Below, one piece after another: positions 20,408 to 29,000 of a stretch of 64,000 nucleotides of DNA; position 1 is the stretch's first letter, and each line of letters starts with the position of its first letter. Where the stretch lies: positions 2,170,001 to 2,234,000 of the forward strand of contig NZ_CP073346.1 of NCBI RefSeq assembly GCF_024397895.1, in the 5' to 3' direction. The DNA comes from Pseudomonas benzenivorans. GTDB taxonomy: Bacteria > Pseudomonadota > Gammaproteobacteria > Pseudomonadales > Pseudomonadaceae. The notes under the pieces were generated by a model. That model did not search any database. It worked only from the letters and a program-made list of their open reading frames with translations, and was not told where the DNA came from. The position numbers were made by a program, and so were the translations under genes.

Positions 20408-22054
20408 ATGGATCGTTCCTCTTGCGGGCTCAGTCTCGCCCTCGTTTTCTCCACCTGTGCCTTCATCCCCCAGTCCGCCCTCGCCGCAGCAAGCTGCACG
20501 ACAGGCGGCGTCAGCTACTTTGGCACCGAAGTCTATGCCGCGCCGCAAACCCCGAACGGGCAAGGCCAATACCTCTACAAGATCGCAGGCCTGCAATGCT
20601 CCGGCGGCAAGGTCATCAAGTGGACCGAGAGCAGCGCTTGGTACACCCCCGATGAGATGCTGGCCACGATCAAGCAGGCCAACGGCAACATGCGTCGAGC
20701 CTTCCCCAACACCTGCAAGACGCATGCAGTGCTGCTGCACGACAACTTCACCGGTTCGGTCGACGGGGTTGCAGCCACCAGCTATACCGGGGCCAACCAA
20801 ACCCACTATGACGTCTTCGCCGGCCCGGTTTTCTATGACCGCCCCAACGAACTGATTTGCCCTGAGGTGAACGGAATCGGTAACCCCGACCTGCCGGGCA
20901 CTTGCCCCGTGCAAAGCGCCGAGCCGATGCTTGCCCGCTCAGGCGCCCCCAGCCAGGCCCAGGGCGACCCGATCAACGTCTCCAACGGCAATAGCTATCA
21001 GGTCGAGGTCGACTACCAGGGGCTTCCCGGTACCCAGCTGCACTTCGCGCGCTACTACAACAGCAAGACCGCGAATTGGACCCATAGCTATTCGGCCAGG
21101 TTGAAGACATCTCCCAGTAAAGCGCTGCTGGTCAATGCCGATGGCCGAGAGAGTCTGTTCACTGTTTCCGGCAGCACGGTAACCGCTTCGCCGAAGGAAC
21201 TGGGACGGCTGGAAAAGACGGCCCAGGGTTGGCGCTACGACTCGCCACAGAACGAGCGCTTGCACTTCGACACCGAGGGTCGGCTGACGCGAATAGATCG
21301 CGCCAATGGTACGCACGAAACCCTGACCCATGGCACCAACCAGATGGTGGTCAGCGACTCACTCGGCAGGTCGGTGACGCTCACCCTCAACAGCGCCAAG
21401 CGCCTGACCGGACTCAACGCCGGGTCGCTACAGGTGACCTACACCTACAACGCCGCCGGGCGGATGACCAAAGCGACCCGCACTCAAGCCGGCCAGAGCC
21501 ACTCGCGCACCTATCACTACGAGGACGCCCGCGAAGGCGGCTGGCTGACCGGCATCACCGACGAACGTGGCGTGCGCTATGTCACCTGGGCCTTCGACGC
21601 CCAAGGGCGCGCCATCAAGAGCGAGCTGAACGGCGGCGTCGACAGGTGGCTGTTCACCTACAACAGCAATGGCACCACCACCCTGACCAACCCGCTTGGG
21701 AAGAAGTCCACCTATAGCTTCCAGACCATTGCCGGTGCCAAGCGCATCACCGCACTGGCCGGTGTTGCCTCGCCCAACTGCCCAAGCAGCAACTCGACCT
21801 TCACCTATGACAACCGCGGCCTGATCAAGACCAGAACCGACAATAAGGGCTACGTCACCCGCTACGACTACGACACCCGTGGCTTGGAAATCTCCCGTAC
21901 GGAAGCCTCAGGCACGCCACAGGCGCGTACCGTCACCACCGAATGGCACCCAACGCTCTATCTACCGGTAACCATCACCGAGCCCGGGCGCGTGCTGCGC
22001 TTCGAATACGACGCTCAAGGCAACCAGCTAGGCCAAACCATTACCGAACGTTGA
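20408..22054 (+). CDS. RHS-repeat protein, N-terminal half (DUF6531 type) with signal peptide
   Basis: The 548-residue protein starts with a Sec-type signal peptide (about 1-27, ending ALA) and a Cys-containing region. A DUF6531-like block follows at about 180-245 (GDPINVSNGNSYQVEVDY, QLHFARYYNS). YD/RHS repeats then run to the end (RYDYDTRGLEI, RFEYDAQGNQL). It stops where homologous single-chain RHS proteins, as I recall them, continue. The remainder is in the next gene, 17 bp downstream in another frame. RHS shells enclose a C-terminal toxin. This half lacks the core and the toxin. Confidence 0.82.
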   Translation: MDRSSCGLSLALVFSTCAFIPQSALAAASCTTGGVSYFGTEVYAAPQTPNGQGQYLYKIAGLQCSGGKVIKWTESSAWYTPDEMLATIKQANGNMRRAFPNTCKTHAVLLHDNFTGSVDGVAATSYTGANQTHYDVFAGPVFYDRPNELICPEVNGIGNPDLPGTCPVQSAEPMLARSGAPSQAQGDPINVSNGNSYQVEVDYQGLPGTQLHFARYYNSKTANWTHSYSARLKTSPSKALLVNADGRESLFTVSGSTVTASPKELGRLEKTAQGWRYDSPQNERLHFDTEGRLTRIDRANGTHETLTHGTNQMVVSDSLGRSVTLTLNSAKRLTGLNAGSLQVTYTYNAAGRMTKATRTQAGQSHSRTYHYEDAREGGWLTGITDERGVRYVTWAFDAQGRAIKSELNGGVDRWLFTYNSNGTTTLTNPLGKKSTYSFQTIAGAKRITALAGVASPNCPSSNSTFTYDNRGLIKTRTDNKGYVTRYDYDTRGLEISRTEASGTPQARTVTTEWHPTLYLPVTITEPGRVLRFEYDAQGNQLGQTITER

Positions 22055-22071
22055 TCAGAAGGAACTGACCG

Positions 22072-24822
22072 ATGAACACTTTGCATCGCGCAAGCCTGCT
22101 CTCGCTGGCGCTGACAGCGGCACTGGGGGCGTCCGGCGCCCAGGCCAGCGAACGCAGCTGGAGCTACACCTACACGCCCCAGGGCCTGATCGAGACTGCC
22201 GACGGTCCGCGCACCGATGTGCAGGACGTCACCCGCTACGCCTATGACGCCCAGGGCCGCCTGACCCAGGTGACCAACGCCCTCGGCCATATCACCCAGC
22301 TGTCCAACTTCGACAACTATGGCAACCCGCAGAGCCTGACCGACGCCAACGGCGTCACCACCGACCTGAGCTACAGCCCCCAAGGCTGGCTGGCCTCGGT
22401 CAGCACCGCCGGTAGCACCACGAGCTTCGAGCACGACGCCGTGGGCCTGATCACCAAGGTCACCCGCGGCGACGGCAGCTGGTTGAGCTACACCTGGGAC
22501 GGCGCGCGGCGCCTGACCAAGATCGCCAACAACCTCGGCGAGACCGTCGAGTACGACCTCGACGCCATGGGCAACCGCACCGCCCAGCGCCTCAAGGACG
22601 CCTCCAATAGCCTGACCCAGCAGCAGAGCTGGGTCTACGACGAACTCGGCCGCCTGCTGCGCGCGGTCGGCGCCGCCGGGCAGACCAGCCGCTATCAGTA
22701 CGACCTCAACGACAACCCGAGCGCCAGCACCAACCCGCGCCAGTTCAGCCACAGCCAGGCCTACGACGCTCTCGATCGACTGGTCAGCAACACCGACCCG
22801 CTGGGTGGCGTCACCACCGTCGGCTACGACGCCCAGGACAACCTCACCGAGGTCAAGGACCCGCGCGGGGTCACCACCCGCTATGTGTATGACGGCCTCG
22901 GTAACCTGACCCAGCTGGTCAGCCCGGACAGCGGCACCACCCGCTACAGCCACGACGCCGCCGGCAACCTGATCAGCAAGACCGACGCCAGCGGCGTGGT
23001 CACCACCTACAGCTACGACGCGCTGAACCGCCTCACCGGCCGCCAGTACACGGCCAGCCCGGCGCTCAACGTGCAGTACCACTACGACATGACCGCCGAA
23101 GGCAACCACGGCATCGGCCGCCTCACCGCCGTGCAGGATGCCAGCGGCGTGCTCGGCTACCGCTACGACGCCCGCGGCAACCTGGTCGAGCAGATCCGCT
23201 CGGTGGCGGTGGGCGGCGTCGACCAGTACGACCGCCTCGGCTACGCCTATGACGGCGCCAACCAGCTGACCCGCATCGACTACCCCCTGGGCCTGAGCGT
23301 GCTCTACCCGCGCAACGCTGCCGGCCAGGTGCGCGAGGTGCAGCTGCAGGTGGGCAACAACCCGCCCAGCGCCTTCGCCGGCGCCATCGCCTACCTGCCC
23401 TTCGGCCCGCTCAGCAGCCTGACCTGGGGCAACGGCGTCAGCCTCAGCCGCACCTTCGACCAGGACTACCGCCTCAGCCAGCAGACCGTGGCCGGCTGGA
23501 ACAGCAGCTACGGCTACGACGCCAACGGCAATATCGAAACGCTGGGCAGCAGCCTGCTCGGCGACCTCAACTACCGCTACGACGCCCTCGACCGCCTCAC
23601 CGAAGAGCGCAAGGCCGACCTAGAGCAAGGCTATAGCTACGACGCCGTGGGCAACCGCACCGGCAAAACCGTCACCCCCATAATCAATGGCCAGGCGCAG
23701 GCCGGCAGCACCCACACGTACCAGTACGCGGCCAACAGCAACCGCCTGAGCGAGATCGACGGCCTGGCGGTACTCAGCGACGCCGCCGGCAACCTGACCC
23801 GCGACCGCGCCGAACGCGAACTGGAATACGACGCGCAGAACCGCCTGACCCGGGTGAAGCTCGCCGGCAACACCGTCGCCGAGTTCCGCTACAACGCCCT
23901 CGGCCAACGCACCCGCAAGCTCGGCGCAAACGGCACCACGGTGTTCCTCTACGGACCGGGCGGCCAGCTGCTCGGCGAAGAGCGCTACGACGCCCAGGGC
24001 GCCAAGCTCAGCGGCCAGTTCTACATCTGGCTCGACAGCCTGCCCCTGGGCGGCATCACGGTGAGCTACGACGGCCAGGGCGCCGTCGCCAGCAGCACGC
24101 CCTTCTACCTGCACAGCGACCACCTCAACACCCCGCGCCTGGCCACCAATCAGAGCCAGCAGAGCGTGTGGCAGTGGCAATCGGATGCCTTCGGCGTCGG
24201 CCAGGCCAGCGGCAGCCTGACGATGAACCTGCGCTTCCCGGGGCAGTATTTCGATCAGGAGAGCGGGCTGCACTACAACTACTTCCGGGATTACGACCCG
24301 CAGACCGGGCGGTATATGGAAAGTGATCCGATTGGGCTTAAGGGTGGCTTGAATACCTATGGGTACGTTGGAGGTAATCCGGTTAAATATGTCGATATAT
24401 ATGGCCTTGACACGATCTCAGTGGGCGGCTCAGTTAATTTTCCGGGTATTTTGGATATATTTACTGACCATCCAGCGCCACCGCAGGGGGTGAGTTGTGG
24501 CATTGCCTTTTCTTTCCCTGGCCCCTTAGGAGGAAAATGGGATTTTGGCGCATACGGAACTGTAGCAGCAGGCGGCGGTAGTGCAGGATTTGGAGCGAGC
24601 GCCTCAATTGATGCTGGATATAACGAGGGCTCAGTGGGTGACCTGAGCGGGTCGGGTGCCGAAGCAGGAGCGCAATTCAACAAAATAGGTGGGTCAGCTG
24701 ACTATAGCGATACTGGGGATTGGACAGGTGGCTCCGTACATTACGGTGGTGGCTATAGAGCTGGTGCATCTGGCACGATCACTGGTACAGCGAGCTTTGC
24801 GGATGGTCTTAGATCAAAATGA
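22072..24822 (+). CDS. RHS repeat-associated core protein with variable C-terminal tip
   Basis: The 916-residue protein begins with its own signal peptide (about 1-25, ending AQA) behind an AAGGAA. It has more than 15 YD repeats (YDAQGRLTQV-like) from about residue 40 to 700. The RHS core signature lies at about 723-775 (GQYFDQESGLHYNYFRDYD, GRYMESDPIGLKGG, NPVKYVD). The last roughly 138 residues are Gly/Ser-rich, with no recognised nuclease or other toxin motif. Base composition turns AT-rich at about 24,340, exactly where the conserved core ends, as in polymorphic toxins that swap tips. It overlaps the next gene by four bases. Confidence 0.85.
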   Translation: MNTLHRASLLSLALTAALGASGAQASERSWSYTYTPQGLIETADGPRTDVQDVTRYAYDAQGRLTQVTNALGHITQLSNFDNYGNPQSLTDANGVTTDLSYSPQGWLASVSTAGSTTSFEHDAVGLITKVTRGDGSWLSYTWDGARRLTKIANNLGETVEYDLDAMGNRTAQRLKDASNSLTQQQSWVYDELGRLLRAVGAAGQTSRYQYDLNDNPSASTNPRQFSHSQAYDALDRLVSNTDPLGGVTTVGYDAQDNLTEVKDPRGVTTRYVYDGLGNLTQLVSPDSGTTRYSHDAAGNLISKTDASGVVTTYSYDALNRLTGRQYTASPALNVQYHYDMTAEGNHGIGRLTAVQDASGVLGYRYDARGNLVEQIRSVAVGGVDQYDRLGYAYDGANQLTRIDYPLGLSVLYPRNAAGQVREVQLQVGNNPPSAFAGAIAYLPFGPLSSLTWGNGVSLSRTFDQDYRLSQQTVAGWNSSYGYDANGNIETLGSSLLGDLNYRYDALDRLTEERKADLEQGYSYDAVGNRTGKTVTPIINGQAQAGSTHTYQYAANSNRLSEIDGLAVLSDAAGNLTRDRAERELEYDAQNRLTRVKLAGNTVAEFRYNALGQRTRKLGANGTTVFLYGPGGQLLGEERYDAQGAKLSGQFYIWLDSLPLGGITVSYDGQGAVASSTPFYLHSDHLNTPRLATNQSQQSVWQWQSDAFGVGQASGSLTMNLRFPGQYFDQESGLHYNYFRDYDPQTGRYMESDPIGLKGGLNTYGYVGGNPVKYVDIYGLDTISVGGSVNFPGILDIFTDHPAPPQGVSCGIAFSFPGPLGGKWDFGAYGTVAAGGGSAGFGASASIDAGYNEGSVGDLSGSGAEAGAQFNKIGGSADYSDTGDWTGGSVHYGGGYRAGASGTITGTASFADGLRSK

Positions 24823-25337
24823 GTAAATACTTTGAAAAGATAGTTAAGTTCTTTGCTTACATGCTCTGCGAGAGAAATGAGTTGCTTCCCGGGGGGAGCA
24901 ATTTAAAGGATATTAAGGTCGCCCTTGCAAAGACAAAATTTAGTAAATACTCATGGTTGGAGCGAGGCAATGAAGTTCGTATAGAAAAGAGATCCATATT
25001 TTTTCCTGCCTCACACTACCTTACCCTAAAGGTTGAGAATGGAGGTCTTCGCTGCAAAACAAAAGTCAATACTATTGAAAGGCTGTTCTTGATTTCCTTT
25101 CTGGTGCTATTATTGTCGGCAGTAGCTTCTACTCCGTTCATTGCGTTAATTTTTGTTAATGAGTCGCCAGGCAAATATAATATATTAATAGCGGTGCCTG
25201 CATTGCTTGCTGTGTCCATTGCATTGATGGCTTGGTTAAAATTAATCTGTTTAACTCTTGCCTATTTTTCGGGTGTTTCAAAACTGGCAGAGTGGGTTCG
25301 ATGCTACAACGCATCCGGGGAAATGGCACCTGAGTGA
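24819..25337 (+). CDS. Putative immunity protein (two-helix membrane protein)
   Basis: The 172-residue protein has a basic N-terminal half and two strong hydrophobic segments at about 88-111 and 119-148. Its codon use is clearly AT-richer than the rest of the window. The ATGA overlap with the RHS gene and the shared low GC show that tip and gene arrived together, the usual arrangement of effector and immunity. No family was recognised. A membrane immunity protein would fit an effector acting on the inner membrane, but that is inference. Confidence 0.55.
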   Translation: MSKYFEKIVKFFAYMLCERNELLPGGSNLKDIKVALAKTKFSKYSWLERGNEVRIEKRSIFFPASHYLTLKVENGGLRCKTKVNTIERLFLISFLVLLLSAVASTPFIALIFVNESPGKYNILIAVPALLAVSIALMAWLKLICLTLAYFSGVSKLAEWVRCYNASGEMAPE

Positions 25338-25403
25338 CCCCTCACATCAGGAAAACGGACAGGTTTATTGAGTTCACCTGACTGTCTAAGAAACTCTAAG
25401 CTC

Positions 25404-25426
25404 AGCCCTGTGCTGGGCTTTTTTTA
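25404..25426 (+). terminator. Terminator after the RHS/immunity genes
   Basis: AGCCC and GGGCT pair around a 6-base loop and are followed by TTTTTT, 66 bp downstream of the immunity gene. Confidence 0.75.
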
Positions 25427-25660
25427 TCCGCGATGTAGCCGATTGCCTTGCACAACGTAGTGCTTGCTGATGGGGTTTCTCCGGTCACTTTACGCAGCAG
25501 GGTGTTCAGACTTTTTCGGTTTCATGTATCAGATTAGGCCGGCGCGGTGTTCACGTTGGGCCACCCCCTACAAGTGTGGGGGCCGGAAGAATTAATACGG
25601 CCTGCTGGTTTGAGTTGATACCTTGTGCCGGAAAAATATGAACACACTGCTGCTAGCCCG

Positions 25661-25850
25661 GTAGGGCGGGTCATTGACCCGCGCTGATCGGCATCCTGGT
25701 TAATGCGTTATTTGTGCATGCCTGTAATTGGTTTGCGTGACTTGGGGTAAACCACTACTTCGTGGTTTTCGTGTGACACCATGGCCGTGCGACTTTGGCG
25801 TTGGTCACACCATCGCTCGGCGGGTTACGCCTTCGGCTAACCCGCCCTAC
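25661..25850. repeat. REP-doublet (REPIN-like) element
   Basis: The 11-mer GTAGGGCGGGT (25661-25671) recurs inverted as ACCCGCCCTAC (25840-25850). Each end forms its own hairpin: GCGGGT/ACCCGC at 25666-25682 and GGCGGGTTA/TAACCCGCC at 25819-25846. Inside are further dyads, GTGTGAC/GTCACAC (25771-25810) and AACCAC/GTGGTT near 25752. Paired inverted REP sequences of this type are mobilised by RAYT transposases in Pseudomonas; none is present here. Confidence 0.6.
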
Positions 25851-25893
25851 GTGTCTACCGGCTTTGGTTTGTATTTGAAGCGCTTGCGCCACC

Positions 25894-25905
25894 AAAGGGG
25901 TCGGA
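25894..25905 (+). repeat. 12-bp direct repeat, copy 1
   Basis: AAAGGGGTCGGA, followed by an AT-rich TTGATTTATTT. The same 12-mer occurs in the same orientation at 28853-28864. The two copies bracket the LysR/cytochrome module. The reverse complement TCCGACCCCTTT is common at REP/RAYT-associated sequences. Confidence 0.55.
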
Positions 25906-25910
25906 TTGAT

Positions 25911-26867
25911 TTATTTATCCCCTTGTTCAATCGAGCCCTTTTCCATTCCGGCTGCAATGTTCGGCCACGATCCCTCCCTCGGATAGGCCTTCTCGAAGAA
26001 CTCCACAAAGGCGCGCACCTTCGCCGGCAGGTAGCGGTTACCCGGATAGACCAGCATCAGCGGCAGGGCCTCAACCGAATACTCGGTCAGAAACGGCTGC
26101 AACTGGCCGCTCGAAATGGCGCCCTGTACCAGCGGCTCCGGGACATAGGCCACCCCGAGCCCGGCGACCGCCGCGGCGATCGTGGCGTCCAGTGAGGTAA
26201 GCCGCAGCCTTCCCCGAGGGGTAAAGGCGACCCGTTTGCCGTTCTCGTCGAATTGCCAATCACAGCCGCGCCTGGTCGAGGGCGACACGTATTGGATGCA
26301 ATCGTGCCGGCTCAGGTCCGCGACTCGCTCTGGTGCTCCGCGCCCTGCGAGATAGCCTGGCGCGGCGCAGGTCAGCCAGCGCACGCTGGTCAGCTTTCGC
26401 GCGACCAGGTCGGCGTCCGCTGGAACTTTGCCGCTGCGCAGCGCGCAGTCGATGCCCTCATCGACAAGATTGACCATGCGATCGGTGATGATCACATCCA
26501 CCGAGAGGTCCGGATAGCTCGCCATGAACTGCGCAAGATTCGCAAAGAACGCCAGGGGCACGATGGATTGGGCGACGGACACCCGTAGACGACCACGGGG
26601 CAGGGAGCGCCCGCTGGAAAGGTTGTCTTCGGCTTCCGCGATTTCACCCAGAATGCGCACGCAATCCTGGTAATAGGCGCGCCCCTCGTCGGTCAGACTG
26701 AGTCGCCGCGTCGTGCGGTTCAACAAGCGTACGCCCAGACGCTGTTCCAGTTGCGCGACGGCGGTGGTGACCGACGCCCGGGAGGTATTCAGGTTATCGG
26801 CGGCACGCACGAAGGCGCCGTGTTCGACCACCCTCACGAATATCCGCATGCAGGCCAGCTGGTCCAT
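25911..26867 (-). CDS. LysR-family transcriptional regulator
   Basis: The 318-residue protein has an N-terminal winged helix-turn-helix (about 1-60: MRIFVRVVEHGAFVRAADNL, SRASVTTAVAQLEQRLGVRL, LSLTDEGRAYY) and a LysR substrate-binding domain (about 90-300). The ATG at 26867 gives the usual family N-terminus MDQLACMRIF; a GTG at 26885 could add six residues. It is divergent from the two cytochrome genes, which are its probable targets. Its stop lies close to the first 12-bp repeat. Confidence 0.88.
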   Translation of the reverse strand: MDQLACMRIFVRVVEHGAFVRAADNLNTSRASVTTAVAQLEQRLGVRLLNRTTRRLSLTDEGRAYYQDCVRILGEIAEAEDNLSSGRSLPRGRLRVSVAQSIVPLAFFANLAQFMASYPDLSVDVIITDRMVNLVDEGIDCALRSGKVPADADLVARKLTSVRWLTCAAPGYLAGRGAPERVADLSRHDCIQYVSPSTRRGCDWQFDENGKRVAFTPRGRLRLTSLDATIAAAVAGLGVAYVPEPLVQGAISSGQLQPFLTEYSVEALPLMLVYPGNRYLPAKVRAFVEFFEKAYPREGSWPNIAAGMEKGSIEQGDK

Positions 26868-27004
26868 CTCATTGTTCCGAATCACCGAATCATCCGTTCA
26901 GTGTAATGCTGTTTTTCCCTCCGCTACGCGCCCATAAAGTGCGCCCACCTGGCCAGCGGAAAGGCGCTGGCAAGCAGACCCCGATCAATGTGGAGAACGC
27001 TGCG

Positions 27005-27139
27005 ATGAGCCCAAGTCCGTGCAATGCCGCTTTCGCAGCCCAAGGCGCCATGCAGGGCGGCCTGGTCCGCGCGCGGCTGGCGGACCCGCAGCGGCAGCTC
27101 CGGGTGCGCAACGACGCAGCGGGCCTCGGTCGGCCATGA
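27005..27139 (+). CDS. Small ORF upstream of and coupled to the cytochrome gene (doubtful)
   Basis: A 44-codon ORF starts ATGAGCCCAAGT and ends in a TGA overlapping the cytochrome ATG at 27136 by four bases. Residues QGAMQGGLVRARL faintly recall the N-terminus of M23-family peptidases, so it may be a gene remnant or a coupling leader peptide. Support is weak. Confidence 0.2.
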   Translation: MSPSPCNAAFAAQGAMQGGLVRARLADPQRQLRVRNDAAGLGRP

Positions 27140-28200
27140 AGCAGCGGGCAGGGATGTCCTGGTGGCTGGCCGCGCTGGGCGCCGCGCTTGGCCTTGCGTC
27201 GACTGCGAGCCTCGCGCGACCGGCGACAGGCCCGTCGAGCGAGCTGCCGGCGCTGCTAAGCGAAACCGGGCTGTTCGCACCGGGCTCCCGCGCGATCGCC
27301 AGCGGCCTGCTGGCCTTCGCGCCGCAATACCCCTTGTGGACCGACGGCGCCGAAAAACGCCGCTGGCTGTCACTGCCGCCGGACGCGGCGATCGATGCCT
27401 CGACCCCGGATGCCTGGACTTTCCCCAAGGGCACACGGCTGTGGAAGGAGTTTGCCTACGCCGGCCAGCCCGTCGAAACGCGCTTTATCGAGCGCCTGGT
27501 GGACGGCTCCTGGCGCTACGCGGCCTATATCTGGGCGGCCAATGGCGAAGACGCCACGCTGGCCCCGGCCGAAGGCGTGACGCTGGCCGTCGCCGCGGCG
27601 CCGAGCGGCCGCTACGCCGTGCCGTCACGCGATGATTGCCGCGGCTGCCATGAAGCCGGCCCGGTGCCGGTGCTGGGCTGCAGCGCCTTGCAGCTGTCAC
27701 CGGATCGGGATGGGCTGGCACTTCACGGCGCAACCGTCGAGACCGACCCTGTCGACCTCGAGGGACTGTTGCGGCGCGGGCTGCTGCGCAACCTGCCGCG
27801 GGATCTGCTCGACCAGCCGCCGCGCATCGCCGCACGGTCGCCGACCGAACGGGCGGCCCTGGGCTATCTGCACGGCAATTGCGGCCATTGCCATAACGCG
27901 TCCGGACCGTTGGCCCTGCTGGAGCTGAGCCTGACCCAGGGCGCCGGCTCGGCCGCCGACGCCGAACGCAGCCTGCGCACGACCCTAGGCCGCTTGAGCG
28001 AGTCGCGCTTGAAAGACCTGGACACCCGCATCGTGCCCGGCGATGCAGCGCGCAGCCTGCTCCTGGCCCGGATGCGTTCGCGCAATCCCGTGCTGCAAAT
28101 GCCTCCGCTCGGCACGGCGCAGACCGATGCCCAAGCCAACGCCCTGATCGAGCGGTGGATCGAGCACGAACTTCCATTCCTAGAGGAGAAATCACCATGA
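27136..28200 (+). CDS. Secreted di-heme c-type cytochrome
   Basis: The 354-residue protein has a signal peptide (about 1-28) and two haem-attachment motifs, CRGCH at 168-172 and CGHCH at 249-253. The N-terminal half (SETGLFAPGS, YPLWTDGAEKRRWLSLP, FPKGTRLWKEFAY, VETRFIERLVDGSWRYAAY) resembles a SO2930-like c-type cytochrome family, as I recall it. The partner redox protein is unknown. It is co-translated with the mono-haem cytochrome downstream (ATGA overlap) and divergent from a LysR regulator. Confidence 0.75.
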   Translation: MKQRAGMSWWLAALGAALGLASTASLARPATGPSSELPALLSETGLFAPGSRAIASGLLAFAPQYPLWTDGAEKRRWLSLPPDAAIDASTPDAWTFPKGTRLWKEFAYAGQPVETRFIERLVDGSWRYAAYIWAANGEDATLAPAEGVTLAVAAAPSGRYAVPSRDDCRGCHEAGPVPVLGCSALQLSPDRDGLALHGATVETDPVDLEGLLRRGLLRNLPRDLLDQPPRIAARSPTERAALGYLHGNCGHCHNASGPLALLELSLTQGAGSAADAERSLRTTLGRLSESRLKDLDTRIVPGDAARSLLLARMRSRNPVLQMPPLGTAQTDAQANALIERWIEHELPFLEEKSP

Positions 28201-28775
28201 GAATCACAAGCGCTGTTCTTCGCCGCGCCTCGGCGCTGTATCTGGCTGTCATGACCAGCGCCGCGCTGGCGGCGAGTGACACGGGGCAGACCCATGCCGA
28301 GAACCCGACGGCCAGCGTGACCCGCGGCAAATACCTGGTCGATACCTCGGGTTGTCATGATTGCCATACGCCCTGGGCCATGGGGCCGGACGGGCCGGCG
28401 CCGGACATGAGCCGCGCGCTGTCCGGCCATCCCCAGTCGCTGGAGATGCCGCCCGCGCCCAAGCTTCCCGAGGGACCCTGGCTGGTCAGCATCGCGGCCA
28501 CCAACACCGCCTATGCAGGCCCCTGGGGCGTCAGCTTCACGGCCAACCTGACCCCGGACAGGGAAACGGGGCTGGGCAAGTGGACCGAACGCAACTTCAT
28601 CGAGACCATCCGCACGGGCCGTCACCTGGGGCGTGGACGACCGGTCTTGCCGCCCATGCCGGTTCAGGTGTACCGGAATATGACGGACGGCGATCTGGCG
28701 GCGATCTATGCCTACCTGCAGAGCATTCCGTCGGTGAGCAATCGGGTTCCCGCGCCGATCACACCGGAGGAATAA
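28197..28775 (+). CDS. Secreted mono-haem cytochrome c
   Basis: The 192-residue protein has a signal peptide (about 1-26), one haem motif CHDCH at 53-57 preceded by GKYLVDTSG, and a downstream LPPMPVQVYRNMTDGDLAAI that supplies the axial Met and the C-terminal helix of class I cytochromes. The architecture matches the cytochrome subunit of periplasmic dehydrogenases. Here only the di-haem protein is adjacent, so the electron donor must be encoded elsewhere. GAGGAG lies upstream of the ATG. Confidence 0.85.
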   Translation: MRITSAVLRRASALYLAVMTSAALAASDTGQTHAENPTASVTRGKYLVDTSGCHDCHTPWAMGPDGPAPDMSRALSGHPQSLEMPPAPKLPEGPWLVSIAATNTAYAGPWGVSFTANLTPDRETGLGKWTERNFIETIRTGRHLGRGRPVLPPMPVQVYRNMTDGDLAAIYAYLQSIPSVSNRVPAPITPEE

Positions 28776-28852
28776 GCCAGTAGCCTGGATATCCCCGGAG
28801 GAAAAGGCTCCGCCGTTTTCCACCCTACGCAAGCTGCGTGGGCCACGTGACT

Positions 28853-28864
28853 AAAGGGGTCGGA
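28853..28864 (+). repeat. 12-bp direct repeat, copy 2
   Basis: AAAGGGGTCGGA, followed by GTCGTTTAATCG; identical to 25894-25905 and in the same orientation, just outside the cytochrome operon. Confidence 0.55.
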
Positions 28865-28931
28865 GTCGTTTAATCGAGCATGACCGGCCCCTGCAACAAG
28901 CAGCCCTTTTTCACTGCCCGTAACAGCCAAC

Positions 28932-28960
28932 AAAAAGCCCGCATCGCGCGGGCTTCTTGC
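28932..28960. terminator. Bidirectional terminator between cytochrome and fds operons
   Basis: AAAAAGCCCGC-atc-GCGCGGGCTTCTT forms a GC-rich hairpin with A-runs on the left and T-rich sequence on the right. It can end the fds operon (minus strand) and the cytochrome operon (plus strand). Confidence 0.75.
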
Positions 28961-29000
28961 TGGCTGGTGCCTGACCTGAGTCGGGTCGCCTGAGCGTCGA

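Larger units (their letters stand above)
25427..25910. other. Gene-free region with REP-like palindromes
   Basis: No credible gene lies between the RHS terminator and the lysR gene. The first part (25,427-25,655) is mixed-composition sequence with a short open stretch that matches nothing I recognise. The second part holds the REP-like element at 25661-25850. The end carries the first copy of the 12-bp AAAGGGGTCGGA motif (25894-25905). It looks like debris from insertions next to the RHS locus. Confidence 0.6.

Noticed and set aside
22000..22110. Sequencing frameshift joining the two RHS genes
   Set aside because: The second gene has its own AAGGAA, ATG and a full signal peptide that would not be expected inside a continuous RHS chain, so the split appears real.
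25540..25640. Possible transposase or other gene remnant (open stretch ending in ACWFELIPCAGKI)
   Set aside because: Too short and matching no family I can name with confidence; left as unassigned sequence.
25728..26195. Plus-strand 155-codon ORF overlapping the REP-like element and lysR
   Set aside because: It crosses palindromes and the antisense of the LysR coding region and has no RBS.
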